A stretch of DNA of 64,000 bases from contig NZ_CP121647.1 in NCBI RefSeq assembly GCF_029714305.1, forward strand, positions 1,880,501-1,944,500. Reading direction: 5' to 3'. The notes under the pieces are model-generated. The model was not told where the DNA came from. It made no database searches and saw only the letters and a program-made list of their open reading frames with translations. This document shows positions 49,497 through 59,352 of this stretch, in pieces. The number at the start of each line of letters is the position of its first letter. The stretch's first letter is position 1. A program made the translations under genes and the position numbers. This stretch comes from Bradyrhizobium sp. CB3481 (lineage in GTDB: Bacteria > Pseudomonadota > Alphaproteobacteria > Rhizobiales > Xanthobacteraceae).

Positions 49497-51764
49497 TCAG
49501 ATCTGGCCGTGGAAGGTGCGGCTGATCACGTCTCGCTGTTGTTCCGGCGTCAGGCGAACGAAGTTGACGGCATAGCCCGACACGCGGATCGTGAGTTGCG
49601 GATATTTGTCCGGATTCTTGATGGCGTCTTCCAGCGTCTCCCGGTCGATTACATTCAGGTTCATGTGGAAGCCGCCGCGCCCGAAATAGACGTCGAAGGC
49701 CTTGGTAGCCTCGTCGACCAGCTGGGCTTCGGAAAGATGGGCTTTCTGCGGCGCAACCGACACCGTATAGCTGATGCCATCGAGAGAATCCTTGTAGGGA
49801 AGCTTTGCCACCGACAGGCATGACGCGAGCCAGCCATGGCTGTCCCGGCCATGCATCGGGTTGGCACCCGGGCCAAACGGCTCGCCCTTGCGGCGGCCGT
49901 CCGGCGTATTCCCGGTCGCCTTGCCGTAGACGACGTTGGAGGTGATGGTCAGAACGCTCTGTGTATGCGTCGCATTCCGGTAGGTCGGGTGCTTGCGGAT
50001 CTTCTCCATGAACCGCGTGACCAGCTCCGATGCGATCTGGTCGACCCGATCGTCGTTGTTGCCGAATTGCGGCGTCGCGGTGTTGCCCTCGTTCTGATAA
50101 TCGACGACGAGGCCGGATGCGTCACGCACGACACGGATCTTGCCGTACTTCATGGCACTCAAGCTGTCGGCTACAACAGACAGGCCCGCTATACCGAACG
50201 CCATGGTGCGCAGGATGTCGCGATCGTGCAGCGCCATCTCCAGTCGTTCGTAGAAATACTTGTCGTGCATGTAGTGGATGCAGTTCATGGCATGCACGTA
50301 GGTCTTTGCAAGCCACTCCATGATGGTGTCGAACTTTGCCATGACGTCGTCATAATCGAGGAAGTCGCCGGCAACCGGCATGGCTTTCGGTGCAATCTGG
50401 TCGCCGGAAACCTCATCGCGCCCGCCATTGATGGCGTAGAGCAGGGCCTTTGCGAAGTTGACCCGGGCCCCGAAGAACTGCATCTGCTTGCCGAGCCGCA
50501 TGGCCGAGACGCAGCAGGCGATCGCATAGTCATCGCCCCAGTACGGGCGCATCAGGTCGTCGTTCTCGTATTGCAACGACGAAGTATCCTTGCTGACCTT
50601 GACGCAGTAGCGCTTGAACGTCGCGGGCATGTGGGTGGACCACAGCACCGTAATGTTCGGCTCCGGCGCGGGGCCGAGATTGTAGAGGGTGTGGAGCATG
50701 CGGTAGCTGCTCTTGGTCACCAATGCGCGACCGTCGAGGTCCATGCCGCCGACGCATTCGGTCGCCCAGTAGGGGTCGCCGCTGAATAGCGCGTCGTAAT
50801 CGGGCGTGCGGAGGAAGCGCACGATGCGCAGCTTCTGTACGAGCTGGTCCCAGAGTTCCTGCGCGCCCGCTTCGTCGAGTGCGCCTTCCTTCAGGTCACG
50901 CTCGATATAGATGTCGAGGAAGCTCGAGATGCGGCCGATCGACATGGCCGCACCATTGGCCTCCTTGATCGCGCCGAGATAGGCGAAGTAGGTCCATTGG
51001 AATGCTTCCTGCGCATTCGTCGCCGGCTGCGTGATGTCGCTGCCATAGCGCTTTGCCATCTCCGCGAGATCCTCGAGCGCACGCATCTGCTCGGCGAGTT
51101 CCTCGCGCATCCGGATGATTTCATCCGTCGGCCACATGTCATCGATCTGGGCACGCTCCTGGCGCTTGACCTCGAGCAGGCGGTCGGTGCCGTAGAGGGC
51201 GACGCGGCGATAGTCACCGATGATCCGGCCGCGGCCATAGGCGTCGGGAAGGCCGGTAATGATGCCGGACCGCCGGCAGCTCATGATCTCGGGGGTGTAG
51301 GCGTCGAACACGCCGTCATTGTGCGACTTGCGGTACTTGGTAAAGGCCTCGTGCACCTTGGCATCCGGCTCAAAGCCCGCAGCCTTCAGGCCGGTCTCGA
51401 CCATGCGCAGCCCGCCGAACGGGAAGATTGCCCGTTTGAACGGCTCGTCCGTCTGCAGGCCGACAATGACTTCGTTGTCGCGGTCGATATAGCCGGCTGG
51501 GTGCGCCAGCAACGTCGAGGGATTTTGTGCGTCGACGGCGAGGACGCCCTTCTTTCTTTCATCGGCGAAGTAGGGTTGCAGCTTGGCCCATACCGCCTTG
51601 GTCCGCTGCGAGGGGCCTGCCAGGAACTTCTCGTCTCCGGAATAGGAAGCCACGTTGCGGACGATGAAGTCGCGTACGCTGATCGAGGTGGACCAGTCAC
51701 CCGGTTGGAAGCCTCTCCAGCCGTCCGCTACCGTATCCTTCTTGAGCGCTGCGCTGCCCTTCAT
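49497..51764 (-). CDS. pflB: Formate C-acetyltransferase (pyruvate formate-lyase)
   Basis: Start taken at ATG 51764, which has a GGGGAGA site 6 bases upstream; the frame is open to 51854. 755 residues, close to E. coli PflB (760). Catalytic Cys pair in [13 protein letters not shown] (about residues 415-416), pyruvate-binding [20 protein letters not shown], and the radical glycine in [12 protein letters not shown] (Gly730 here). It splits pyruvate plus CoA to acetyl-CoA and formate without oxygen. The gene heads a minus-strand row: pflA, AspT-type transporter, FNT channel, CBS, GntP. A FixK/FNR box (51883-51896) lies 119 bases upstream. Confidence 0.97.
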   Translation of the reverse strand: MKGSAALKKDTVADGWRGFQPGDWSTSISVRDFIVRNVASYSGDEKFLAGPSQRTKAVWAKLQPYFADERKKGVLAVDAQNPSTLLAHPAGYIDRDNEVIVGLQTDEPFKRAIFPFGGLRMVETGLKAAGFEPDAKVHEAFTKYRKSHNDGVFDAYTPEIMSCRRSGIITGLPDAYGRGRIIGDYRRVALYGTDRLLEVKRQERAQIDDMWPTDEIIRMREELAEQMRALEDLAEMAKRYGSDITQPATNAQEAFQWTYFAYLGAIKEANGAAMSIGRISSFLDIYIERDLKEGALDEAGAQELWDQLVQKLRIVRFLRTPDYDALFSGDPYWATECVGGMDLDGRALVTKSSYRMLHTLYNLGPAPEPNITVLWSTHMPATFKRYCVKVSKDTSSLQYENDDLMRPYWGDDYAIACCVSAMRLGKQMQFFGARVNFAKALLYAINGGRDEVSGDQIAPKAMPVAGDFLDYDDVMAKFDTIMEWLAKTYVHAMNCIHYMHDKYFYERLEMALHDRDILRTMAFGIAGLSVVADSLSAMKYGKIRVVRDASGLVVDYQNEGNTATPQFGNNDDRVDQIASELVTRFMEKIRKHPTYRNATHTQSVLTITSNVVYGKATGNTPDGRRKGEPFGPGANPMHGRDSHGWLASCLSVAKLPYKDSLDGISYTVSVAPQKAHLSEAQLVDEATKAFDVYFGRGGFHMNLNVIDRETLEDAIKNPDKYPQLTIRVSGYAVNFVRLTPEQQRDVISRTFHGQI

Positions 51765-51882
51765 GACGAATCTCCCCTGGCCGACGATATCGTTGACCTG
51801 ACAATTCATCCGATGGGCAATGGCGCATCGGTCGTTCGCCAGGCGGTTGGCCAATGCTAGTAGGCGCTAACCGACGCCAATA

Positions 51883-51896
51883 TTGATCTATGTCAA
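51883..51896. promoter_or_regulatory. FixK/FNR-type box of the pfl operon
   Basis: TTGATCTATGTCAA, 119 bases upstream of the pflB start (minus). Confidence 0.82.
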
Positions 51897-51982
51897 GCTT
51901 CGGGAGGCCGTGGCGGCGCGTCAGCGAAGGAATTTGCCCGCCTGTGCGAACGTGTCGCGCCACGCTCGGGCGCATGCTTCCG

Positions 51983-51996
51983 TTGACTTAGATCAA
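51983..51996. promoter_or_regulatory. FixK/FNR-type box of the pta operon
   Basis: TTGACTTAGATCAA, 111 bases upstream of the pta start (plus). The pfl box is 86 bases away on the other side. Confidence 0.82.
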
Positions 51997-52107
51997 CGTC
52001 GGCGGCAGTGCGCGCCTCAATGAATCGACATTGCGGTATCGAGCCGTGCGTGCAGCACGTTTCTTTCCGGCCCACCAAGTCCCCCCGCCCAGGATTGGAG
52101 CGAGCCA

Positions 52108-53082
52108 ATGAGTGCCATGTCAGCCGAAGCAAGCGCGAAGCAACCCGGCGCGAAATACGACCGCCTGATCGCGGCCGCCAAGGGCGCCCCGTCGGTGACA
52201 ACGGTCGTTGTCCATCCCTGCGATGAGAGTTCGTTGCGCGGCGCACTTGAGTCGGCGGAGGCAGGAATCATCAAGGCGATCCTTGTGGGGCCTGCAGCCA
52301 GGATCAAGGAAGTTGCCGCCAAGCACAACCTCAACGTCTCCGGCTGTGAAATCGTCGACACACCGCCTACCGAGGCTGCTGCCGCTGCCCGGGGTGTTCA
52401 ACTGATTCACGAAGGCAAGGGCGAAGTCTTGATGAAGGGCAGCCTGCACACCGACGAAATCATGCGCGCCGTGACCGCAAAGGAGGGTGGGCTGCGCACA
52501 GCGCGGCGCATCAGCCACGTCTTTGTCATGGACGTCCCGGCCTACGATCACACCGTGTTCGTTACCGACGCCGCGATCAACATCGCTCCAGATCTCGACG
52601 TCAAGCGTGACATCATCCAGAACGCGATCGATCTCTACAACGAGGCCGGCTTTGGTACGACGCCGCGGGTCGCCATCCTGTCGGCGGTGGAGACGGTCAC
52701 ATCGAAAATACCTTCCACCATCGAAGCCGCCGCGCTGTGCAAGATGGCCGACCGCAAGCAGATCACCGGAGCGCTGCTCGACGGACCGCTTGCTTTCGAC
52801 AATGCGATCGACATGGAGGCGGCCCGGATCAAGGGTATCAAGTCCGAGGTCGCGGGCCGCGCGCAAATCCTGGTCGTGCCCGACCTTGAGTCCGGCAACA
52901 TGCTGGCCAAGAACTTGGCCTATTTCGCCAAGGCGGATGGCGCCGGCATCGTGCTCGGTGCGCGCGTGCCTGTCGTTCTGACGTCACGGGCGGATTCCGC
53001 CCGCTCGCGCATGGCGTCGGCCGCAGTGGCGGCCCTGCATGCCGACGCTCGCCGCCGCAAATCACCCATCGCTGCTGCGTGA
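52108..53082 (+). CDS. pta: Phosphate acetyltransferase (PTA_PTB family)
   Basis: 324 residues. [80 protein letters not shown] and [20 protein letters not shown] match the short PTA_PTB type, which lacks the N-terminal DRTGG domain of the E. coli form. It converts acetyl-CoA plus phosphate to acetyl-phosphate (butyryl-CoA is a possible alternative). Start follows GGAGCGAGCC. The stop overlaps or abuts ackA (GTGA 53079-53082). With pflB divergent, this gives an acetyl-CoA to acetate route making ATP. Confidence 0.92.
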   Translation: MSAMSAEASAKQPGAKYDRLIAAAKGAPSVTTVVVHPCDESSLRGALESAEAGIIKAILVGPAARIKEVAAKHNLNVSGCEIVDTPPTEAAAAARGVQLIHEGKGEVLMKGSLHTDEIMRAVTAKEGGLRTARRISHVFVMDVPAYDHTVFVTDAAINIAPDLDVKRDIIQNAIDLYNEAGFGTTPRVAILSAVETVTSKIPSTIEAAALCKMADRKQITGALLDGPLAFDNAIDMEAARIKGIKSEVAGRAQILVVPDLESGNMLAKNLAYFAKADGAGIVLGARVPVVLTSRADSARSRMASAAVAALHADARRRKSPIAAA

Positions 53083-53087
53083 TCGCC

Positions 53088-54302
53088 ATGGATACGATCC
53101 TTGTCGTCAATGCCGGTTCCTCCAGCGTCAAATTCCAGGTTTTCTCGGTGGAGGGCGAAGGTCGCTTGCTTCGCCAGATCAAGGGCCAGATGGATGGCAT
53201 TGGCAGCCGGCCACGATTGCGGGCGAGTGGCCCGAGCGGCGGTCCGATGGCCGACCGGGCCTATCCGATTGAGGCGGTTGCGGATGTTCCCGCGGCCTTG
53301 GCCGTCGCCGGCGCCTGGCTGCGCGAGGAGAACAGCATCACGCCGATCGCGGTCGGTCATCGCGTCGTTCACGGCGGGCCGGACTTTGCGCGCCCGGTGC
53401 TGATCGATCATGCCGTGGTGAGCAAGCTCGAGCGATATGTCTCGCTGGCGCCGCTGCACCAGCCGCATAATCTGGCGCCGATCAGGACGTTGCTGGCAAA
53501 CTTCCCGATCCTGCCGCAGATCGCCTGCTTCGACACCGCGTTCCACCGCGACCATGATGCGCTCGCCGATCATTATGCGATCCCGCACCACCTTCATGCC
53601 GAAGGCGTCAGGCGCTACGGCTTCCATGGCCTGTCCTACGAGTACATTGCAAAGCGCCTACCCGAGGTCGCGCCCGAGATCGCCGGCGGGCGGGTGATCG
53701 TCGCCCATCTCGGCAGTGGCGCTTCGATGTGCGCAATCAAGGACGGGCGAAGCGTCGAAAGCACGATGGGCTTCACGGCGCTCGACGGGCTTGCGATGGG
53801 CACGCGGCCCGGCCAGCTCGATCCCGGCGTCGTGCTCTATCTGATCGCGGAAAAGGGCATGTCGGCGTCGAACGTGCAGAATTTTCTGTACCGCGACTGC
53901 GGCCTGAAGGGCCTGTCGGGCGTCAGCAACGATATGCGGGAGCTGGAGACCAGCTCCGATCCGCGCGCAGCATTTGCGATCGATTACTTCGTTTACCGGA
54001 TCGGTCTCAACGCCGGCATGTTGGCCGCCGCGCTGCAGGGCATTGACGGCTTCGTATTCACGGCCGGGATCGGTGAGAACTCGGCGTCGCTCCGCGCGCG
54101 TATTGCGGAGAAGCTGGCCTGGCTCGGAATCACGCTCGATCCCGGAGAGAATGCCCGCCACGCTACCCGGATATCGCGATCCGACAGCCGCATTCCGCTT
54201 TATGTCATTCCCACCGACGAAGAGCTGATGATTGCGCAGCACACGCTGGCGCTGCTGATGAACCAGCAATCGCCAAACCAGAAACGCGAGAGAGTGTCAT
54301 GA
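53088..54302 (+). CDS. ackA: Acetate kinase
   Basis: ATG 53088 gives [20 protein letters not shown], the standard ASKHA opening. An overlapping GTG at 53079 would add three residues and fuse to the pta stop. The rest has [104 protein letters not shown] and [18 protein letters not shown]. All active-site parts of acetate kinase are present. It turns acetyl-phosphate and ADP into acetate and ATP. The stop overlaps fabI (ATGA 54299-54302). About 404 residues. Confidence 0.95.
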   Translation: MDTILVVNAGSSSVKFQVFSVEGEGRLLRQIKGQMDGIGSRPRLRASGPSGGPMADRAYPIEAVADVPAALAVAGAWLREENSITPIAVGHRVVHGGPDFARPVLIDHAVVSKLERYVSLAPLHQPHNLAPIRTLLANFPILPQIACFDTAFHRDHDALADHYAIPHHLHAEGVRRYGFHGLSYEYIAKRLPEVAPEIAGGRVIVAHLGSGASMCAIKDGRSVESTMGFTALDGLAMGTRPGQLDPGVVLYLIAEKGMSASNVQNFLYRDCGLKGLSGVSNDMRELETSSDPRAAFAIDYFVYRIGLNAGMLAAALQGIDGFVFTAGIGENSASLRARIAEKLAWLGITLDPGENARHATRISRSDSRIPLYVIPTDEELMIAQHTLALLMNQQSPNQKRERVS

Positions 54303-55090
54303 ACATTCCGGTTTTTCCCGAGACCAAGGTCGCGCTGAAAGGCAAGAAGGGACTGATCGTCGGCATCGCCAACGACCAGTCTATCGCGTGGGGGTGCGCC
54401 AAGGCGTTTCGTGCGCTTGGCGCCGATCTTGCGGTTACCTACCTGAATGAAAAGGCGAAAAAGCACGTCGAACCTCTGGCCAAGGCATTGGAGGCGCCGA
54501 TCTTCATGCCGCTCGACGTCATGGTCGAAGGCGAGACCGAAAAGGTCTTTGAACGGATCGAGAAGGAGTGGGGGCAGCTCGACTTCCTGCTTCATTCAAT
54601 TGCGTTCTCGCCCAAGGGTGCCTTGCACGGCAGGGTCGTGGACGTCGATCGCGAGGGCTTCCAGAAAACCATGGACGTCTCGTGCTGGTCGTTCATGCGG
54701 ATGGCGCACCTGGCGGAACCGCTGATGAAGGACGGCGGCACCATGTTCACGATGACCTATTACGGCAGCCAGATGGTGGTGAAGAACTACAATGTCATGG
54801 GTGTCGCCAAGGCCGCGCTTGAGGCCGCTGTGCGCTACATCGCGGCCGAACTCGGCCCCCAGGGCATCCGCGTTCACGCCATTTCGCCGGGACCGCTCGC
54901 GACCCGTGCGGCGTCGGGCATCCCGGAGTTCGACGAACTGATGGACAAGGCACAGTCGCAGGCGCCGACGCGCAGCCTGGTCAGCATCGATGACGTCGGA
55001 AGGGCGACCGCTTTCCTCGCGCTCGACGGCGCCAAGCTGATCACGGGCAGCGTGCTCTATATCGACGGTGGTTACCACATCATCGATTGA
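54299..55090 (+). CDS. fabI: Enoyl-[acyl-carrier-protein] reductase (NADH)
   Basis: 263 residues. [20 protein letters not shown] is the FabI form of the NAD-binding loop (G-I-A-N-x-x-S-I-A). The catalytic Y-x6-K lies in [20 protein letters not shown], followed by [14 protein letters not shown] and [11 protein letters not shown]. The reaction is the last reduction of fatty-acid elongation. The ATGA overlap with ackA puts it in one transcript with pta-ackA. This is notable because FabI is normally a housekeeping gene. It may be a second, oxygen-controlled copy serving acyl chains made when acetyl-CoA is in excess. Confidence 0.93.
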   Translation: MNIPVFPETKVALKGKKGLIVGIANDQSIAWGCAKAFRALGADLAVTYLNEKAKKHVEPLAKALEAPIFMPLDVMVEGETEKVFERIEKEWGQLDFLLHSIAFSPKGALHGRVVDVDREGFQKTMDVSCWSFMRMAHLAEPLMKDGGTMFTMTYYGSQMVVKNYNVMGVAKAALEAAVRYIAAELGPQGIRVHAISPGPLATRAASGIPEFDELMDKAQSQAPTRSLVSIDDVGRATAFLALDGAKLITGSVLYIDGGYHIID

Positions 55091-55098
55091 GGCATGGC

Positions 55099-55557
55099 CT
55101 AGCGATAATGCAGCCCGATCACCTCGGCGACGCAGGCGGGGCGCTGGCCGCCGTCGATCTCGATCACGACGCGATAGTGCACCCGCAAGCCGCTCGGCGG
55201 CACATCTTCAGCTTCGGCAACACCGATGCGTCCGCGCAGTCTTGAACCTGCGGGCACCGGCGAGAGATAGCGGATGCGATCGGCGCCGTAGTTCAGCGTG
55301 TTCTTCAGTCCTTTCAGACCCATCACCGACCGGATGAACATCGGTGTCAGGCTGAGCGAGAGCAATCCGTGCGCAATCGTCTTGCCGCCGGGCATCTCGG
55401 TTTCGGCACGCTCCTGGTCGACATGGATCCATTGTTCGTCACAGGTCGCTTCCGCGAATTTGTTGATGCGGTCCTGCGTCACCTCGATCCAGTCGCTGAC
55501 GCCGACTTCCGTGCCAACGGCAGCCTTCAGTTCTTCAAATCCGTTGAATATCCGCAT
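55099..55557 (-). CDS. MaoC-like hydratase (NodN-type)
   Basis: 152 residues. WIEVTQDRINKFAEATCDEQ, WIHVDQERAETEMPGGKTIA and HGLLSLSLTPMF show the hot-dog MaoC pattern with the catalytic D/H motif in ATCDEQWIHVD and the A-H-G-L-L-x-L helix. The end is VHYRVVIEIDGGQRPACVAE. It hydrates enoyl-CoA, or acts as a NodN-type protein. It converges with fabI and follows the CoA transferase genes on the minus strand (22 bases gap), so a short-chain hydroxyacyl-CoA role is likely. Confidence 0.88.
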   Translation of the reverse strand: MRIFNGFEELKAAVGTEVGVSDWIEVTQDRINKFAEATCDEQWIHVDQERAETEMPGGKTIAHGLLSLSLTPMFIRSVMGLKGLKNTLNYGADRIRYLSPVPAGSRLRGRIGVAEAEDVPPSGLRVHYRVVIEIDGGQRPACVAEVIGLHYR

Positions 55558-55579
55558 GGCCTCGACCCGTTTTGGCGCT

Positions 55580-56230
55580 TCACAGCTTCATTTCCGGCAC
55601 GGTATCCGGAATGGCGAGCTCGGCTTCCGTCACCGCCAGCACCTCCGCAATCGCGATGCCGGGCGCCGTCTCCATCAGCGTGGCCCTGCCATCAGGGAAC
55701 GCGATAACGGCCATATCGGTGACAACCATGTCGACGGGACGTGCCGACGTCAGGGGCAGGCTGCATTTGGCAACGATCTTCGACTTGCCCTTGGCGGCGT
55801 GCTGCATGGCGACGATGACGCGTTTGGCGCCGCTGACGAGATCCATCGCGCCGCCCATCCCCGGCACCATCTTGCCAGGGATCATCCAGTTGGCCAGATG
55901 GCCGGCGGCATCGACCTGCAAGCCGCCCAATACGGTGATGTCGACGTGCCCGCCACGGATCAGGCCGAACGACATCGCGCTGTCGAACGTCGCCGCGCCG
56001 GGCAGGGCGCTGATCGGCCTGCCGCCGGCGTCGGTCAGAAGCGGATGCGCCATGCCCTGCTCGGGGATCGGCCCGGTGCCGATCAATCCGTTCTCGGACT
56101 GGAAGAAGACCTTCAGTCCTTCGGGCACGTAGTTGGCAACCAGCGTCGGAATGCCGATACCGAGATTGACGAGATTGCCGGAGCGAAGCTCCTGGGCCAC
56201 GCGCCTGGCGATGATTGTCTGTGCATCCAT
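55580..56230 (-). CDS. CoA transferase beta subunit (ScoB/AtoA-type)
   Basis: 216 residues. MDAQTIIARRVAQELRSGNL, VNLGIGIPTLVANYVPEGLK and VFFQSENGLIGTGPIP include the catalytic glutamate (E46 in S-E-N-G). Later parts are GGHVDITVLGGLQVDAAGHL and PGMGGAMDLVSGAKRVIVAM. It forms a heterodimer with the alpha subunit upstream and moves CoA between succinyl/acetyl and acetoacetyl (or other short) acids. The specificity (succinyl versus acetyl) cannot be read from sequence. The gap to the alpha gene is four bases. Confidence 0.92.
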   Translation of the reverse strand: MDAQTIIARRVAQELRSGNLVNLGIGIPTLVANYVPEGLKVFFQSENGLIGTGPIPEQGMAHPLLTDAGGRPISALPGAATFDSAMSFGLIRGGHVDITVLGGLQVDAAGHLANWMIPGKMVPGMGGAMDLVSGAKRVIVAMQHAAKGKSKIVAKCSLPLTSARPVDMVVTDMAVIAFPDGRATLMETAPGIAIAEVLAVTEAELAIPDTVPEMKL

Positions 56231-56233
56231 GGA

Positions 56234-56881
56234 TCACCCGTTCGCAACGAGGTAATCGACCAAAGGGCCGGGCGTGACGACATGATCGGGCGCGATAACG
56301 CCAACCGGCACGATATGCTCGGCCGTGACGATGACGGTGTCGGCAGCCATCGCCATCACGGGATTGAAGTTGCGTGACGTCAGTGCATAGGAGAGGTTAC
56401 CGACGTAGTCGGATAGAAAGGCGTGCACCAAGGCGAAGTCGGCGCGCAGCGCGGTCTCGAGCAGGAATGTCCTGCCGTTGACCTCAATCTTCTGCTTGCC
56501 TTGCTCAACAAGGGTGCCGACGCCGGTCGGCGTCAGCACGCCGCCGAGACCGCAGCCGCCCGCCCGGATGCGCTCGACGAAGGTGCCTTGCGGGATCAGG
56601 TCCACCTTGATCTCGTTGGCCAACATCTGTTGCTGGGCTTTCGGGTTCAGCCCGATATGGGTGCCGATCATCCTCGACACCTGTCCGCCCTCGAACAGCT
56701 TGCCGACGCCCTTGCCGGGAACGGCGGCGTCATTGCTGATCAGGGAAAGGCCATTCTTCTGCTGCCGCACCAGTTCGTCGAGCAGGCGTTCGGGCGTTCC
56801 GACGCCCATGAAGCCGCCAACCATGATGCTCGCGCCGTTGGGGATCATCGCTACGGCTTCTTCGGCGGAAACGGACTTCAT
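56234..56881 (-). CDS. CoA transferase alpha subunit (ScoA/AtoD-type)
   Basis: Start at the second Met (56881; GGAG site 8 bases upstream). About 215 residues: MKSVSAEEAVAMIPNGASIM, VGGFMGVGTPERLLDELVRQ, FEGGQVSRMIGTHIGLNPKA and PQGTFVERIRAGGCGLGGVL, then TPTGVGTL. The G-G-F-M-G-V-G-x-P and P-Q-G-T-x-x-E-R-I-R-A-G-G motifs define the alpha subunit. A FixK/FNR box (56950-56963) lies 69 bases upstream. Together with the beta subunit it could use acetate made by AckA, or open acetoacetate for polyester use. Confidence 0.92.
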   Translation of the reverse strand: MKSVSAEEAVAMIPNGASIMVGGFMGVGTPERLLDELVRQQKNGLSLISNDAAVPGKGVGKLFEGGQVSRMIGTHIGLNPKAQQQMLANEIKVDLIPQGTFVERIRAGGCGLGGVLTPTGVGTLVEQGKQKIEVNGRTFLLETALRADFALVHAFLSDYVGNLSYALTSRNFNPVMAMAADTVIVTAEHIVPVGVIAPDHVVTPGPLVDYLVANG

Positions 56882-56949
56882 GTTCGAGCTCCGGCCAGCG
56901 ACTAGAGGGAGGTTCGCCGAAAATGTCACCGTGTCGCCGGCCCGGGACC

Positions 56950-56963
56950 TTGATCTGCATCAA
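56950..56963. promoter_or_regulatory. FixK/FNR-type box of the CoA transferase operon
   Basis: TTGATCTGCATCAA, 69 bases before the alpha-subunit start. Same core as 29231-29244. Confidence 0.82.
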
Positions 56964-57078
56964 GGCTTCCGGCGTTCGGCTTAACCCGGTCAATCGTTCG
57001 ATAGGGCGGGTCAAGCATCCAGCCGATGATTGCGCCAATGCCGTCGGGCGTGCTGCCGGATTCGCCGCGAGCGCGGGC

Positions 57079-57092
57079 TTGATTTGAATCAA
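57079..57092. promoter_or_regulatory. FixK/FNR-type box of the AI-2E transporter
   Basis: TTGATTTGAATCAA, 59 bases before GTG 57151. Confidence 0.8.
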
Positions 57093-57150
57093 GCCGATCT
57101 AGCACCGGCCGCAGAATTCTTGGTTCAGGCAGACATGTGGGGGAGGCCGC

Positions 57151-58275
57151 GTGCGACCCATCCGACAGCTCCTCGTGCGGGAGGATGAAATCCAGCTTGC
57201 GGTCCGGCTCGCGCTTCTGGCGCTCCTGATCTACTGGTCATTCGTCGTGATCCGACCCTTCATTCCGATCCTCGCCTGGAGCGTGGTTCTGGCGGTGGCG
57301 CTTTATCCGGTCTTCAATTGGCTGTCGGGCCTGCTCGGGGACCGTCCCAATCTCGCTGCGACGATCCTGACGCTGATCAATCTCAGCATCGTCATCGGGC
57401 CTGCGACGTGGCTTGGCCTCGGCGCCGTGGACGGGCTTCGCGGATTTGCGGCGCAGCTTGGCGGCGGGACGCTATCAGTTCCGTCGCCGCCCGCCGGCGT
57501 GAGGGACTGGCCGATCATCGGCGCGCAGTTCTATGCCCTCTGGGATCAGGCCTCCACGAACCTGCGCTCGGCGCTGCGCGAGTTTGCCCCGCATCTGAAG
57601 CCGGTGGCCGGCACGATGCTGGGCCTCGCCGGCGGCGCCGGCGTCGGAGCGATCAAGTTTCTCGTCGCGGTCGCACTCACCGGTCTCCTGCTTCCGGCCG
57701 GGCCGCGGCTGGTCGCGGCCAGCCAGCGTTTCCTGTCCAGGGTTATGGCCGAACGGAGCGAGAATTTTCTGGTGCTGGCTGGCGCCACCATCCGGTCGGT
57801 GGCGCAGGGCGTGATCGGCATCGCGGTGGCACAGGGGCTGGTGATCGGGATCATTCTGAAACTGGCCGACGTCCCGCGCGCCGGGCTGCTGGCCTTTGCG
57901 GTGATGATGCTCGGTATCCTGCAAATCGGATCGGCCGTCATCGTGATTCCAGTTCTTATCTGGGTCTGGGCGACCAAGTCCTTTGCGGCGTCGCTGCTTA
58001 TCACGGCGTGCCTGCTGCCGGCCTCGCTCGCCGACAATATATTGAAGCCGATCGTGATGGGGCGCGGCCTGACCACACCATCGCTCGTCATCTTTCTCGG
58101 GGTCATCGGCGGCACGTTGGCGCACGGCATTGTCGGCCTCTTCATCGGGCCGATCATCCTGGCAGTTGCCTGGGAACTGCTGACGGCGTGGGTGCGCGAC
58201 GACGAGGCAAGGCAGGTGCCCGAAATCGAGACGGCCGCGAAGCCGCGCACGACGCCGAATATCGGGACCGCCTGA
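57151..58275 (+). CDS. AI-2E/PerM-family transporter
   Basis: 374 residues from GTG 57151 (GGGGGAGG site). About eight spans with the family signature: LLIYWSFVVIRPFIPILAWS, VVLAVALYPVFNWLSG, SVAQGVIGIAVAQGLVIGII, LGILQIGSAVIVIPVLIWVW and PSLVIFLGVIGGTLAHGIVG, then LFIGPIILAVAWELL. Family members export autoinducer-2 or act as Na+/H+ antiporters, and some affect cell envelope. The substrate is unknown. The upstream FixK/FNR box suggests a low-oxygen role, for example export of an acid or ion. Confidence 0.88.
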   Translation: MRPIRQLLVREDEIQLAVRLALLALLIYWSFVVIRPFIPILAWSVVLAVALYPVFNWLSGLLGDRPNLAATILTLINLSIVIGPATWLGLGAVDGLRGFAAQLGGGTLSVPSPPAGVRDWPIIGAQFYALWDQASTNLRSALREFAPHLKPVAGTMLGLAGGAGVGAIKFLVAVALTGLLLPAGPRLVAASQRFLSRVMAERSENFLVLAGATIRSVAQGVIGIAVAQGLVIGIILKLADVPRAGLLAFAVMMLGILQIGSAVIVIPVLIWVWATKSFAASLLITACLLPASLADNILKPIVMGRGLTTPSLVIFLGVIGGTLAHGIVGLFIGPIILAVAWELLTAWVRDDEARQVPEIETAAKPRTTPNIGTA

Positions 58276-58368
58276 TGGCGGGTCAATTTCTGATCGTGAG
58301 CATGATCGGCATCATGCTGACGAAGACGCCCGCGCATCTCGGCTCTATTGCCGCTCCCGGAACGCCGT

Positions 58369-59052
58369 TCAGTTCTGCAGATCGAAGCTGGCGAGCTTCG
58401 CGCGGTCGAGCAGCACGATCTGGCGCTGCGTATTGCCGATGAAGCCGAGTATATCGAGATCGTGCAGGCGCGACAACGCGCGCGACACCGTTTCCAGCGT
58501 CAGTCCGAGATAGTCTGCGATATCCCGCCGGCACATCGGCAAGGCGAGGACGCCGGCGGCGGTCGATCGCCGATCCATTTCGATCAGGAACGCAGCAACG
58601 CGTTCCAGCGATGTCTTGCGTCCGAGCAGCAGCATGTGGTCTTCGGCGTGTCGCAGATTGCTTGTGGTCATGCTGAGCAGATTGCGAGCAATCCCGACGT
58701 CGCTCTCGGCTACCAGCTCAAGACTGCGCCGCTTTATCAGGCGGACCGTCGTGTCAATGATGGCTTCGGCGGTGAAGCGATGATCTGAGCCGATCTCCAG
58801 GCCGAAAATGTCGCCGGCAAGGTGGAAGGCGCCGATCTGGCGGCGGCCGTCGGAGAGCAGCTTGTAGCTTCGCACCGCGCCGGTCACGACCTGATAGACA
58901 TAATCCGCCGGTTCCTTCTCGCCAAAAATCTCCGTACCCTTTTTGTAGCTAAATTCATTCAAACTGACTCGCCAGGATAAATCATTCTGGGTTGAGCTTT
59001 GACCGAAAATGCCGGGAAACTCAGTAGAGGTGTCGCTGATGCGGGCAAACAT
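58369..59052 (-). CDS. Crp/Fnr-family regulator, FixK-like
   Basis: Start at ATG 59052 (AAGGAG upstream); the frame extends further but into the promoter. 227 residues. The cNMP-like domain reads FSYKKGTEIFGEKEPADYVY, QVVTGAVRSYKLLSDGRRQI and GAFHLAGDIFGLE. The DNA-binding domain is LPMCRRDIADYLGLTLETVS, then RALSRLHDL. The recognition helix has E187 and S190-R191, the E-x2-SR of FNR/FixK that contacts TTGA. No N-terminal Cys cluster for an Fe-S centre is present. Cys174 in PMCRRD recalls the redox-sensitive Cys of B. japonicum FixK2. So it is FixK-type, controlled by abundance or oxidation, and the natural candidate for the boxes listed. Confidence 0.92.
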   Translation of the reverse strand: MFARISDTSTEFPGIFGQSSTQNDLSWRVSLNEFSYKKGTEIFGEKEPADYVYQVVTGAVRSYKLLSDGRRQIGAFHLAGDIFGLEIGSDHRFTAEAIIDTTVRLIKRRSLELVAESDVGIARNLLSMTTSNLRHAEDHMLLLGRKTSLERVAAFLIEMDRRSTAAGVLALPMCRRDIADYLGLTLETVSRALSRLHDLDILGFIGNTQRQIVLLDRAKLASFDLQN

Positions 59053-59190
59053 GGACCATCTCCTTGCTCGAAGGATGACGCTTCGGCGGTGGCCTCGATT
59101 TCGTATTCCTGAATGCGACGCCGCTGTCGCATCCGCTCGGAAATCCACTGACAACGCGGGCATTCTCCCGATTAGCGCCGGGCGGTCCAT

Positions 59191-59204
59191 TGTCCCAAAG
59201 GACA
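59191..59204. promoter_or_regulatory. Inverted repeat TGTCC-N4-GGACA, site 1
   Basis: TGTCCCAAAGGACA, between the FixK-like gene and the histidine kinase. The same element recurs at 61861-61874 beside the second response regulator. It may be an operator of the module. Confidence 0.6.
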
Positions 59205-59352
59205 GGTTGAGGCAGTTCTACCAGGAGATGCGTCAATATGACTGCCGGGTTACGGCTTGACAGCAATTGCCTGTTTTCCCCGAGATGGGCCGGTGCTAGA
59301 ATTTTATTGCTAAGCGTTGGTTTGACCTGCAGCTCGATGCGGTCTCGGGTGT

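Noticed and set aside
49836..51860. Two long plus-strand frames opposite pflB
   Set aside because: Antisense to a gene with an exact radical-glycine and Cys-Cys signature. They have no family motif.
55298..56377. 359-codon plus-strand frame opposite the CoA transferase and hydratase
   Set aside because: Antisense shadow with Arg/His-rich composition. The minus-strand genes have catalytic motifs.
57318..58442. 374-codon plus-strand frame inside the AI-2E transporter
   Set aside because: Arg/Gly/His-rich out-of-phase shadow. The transporter frame has the family signature.
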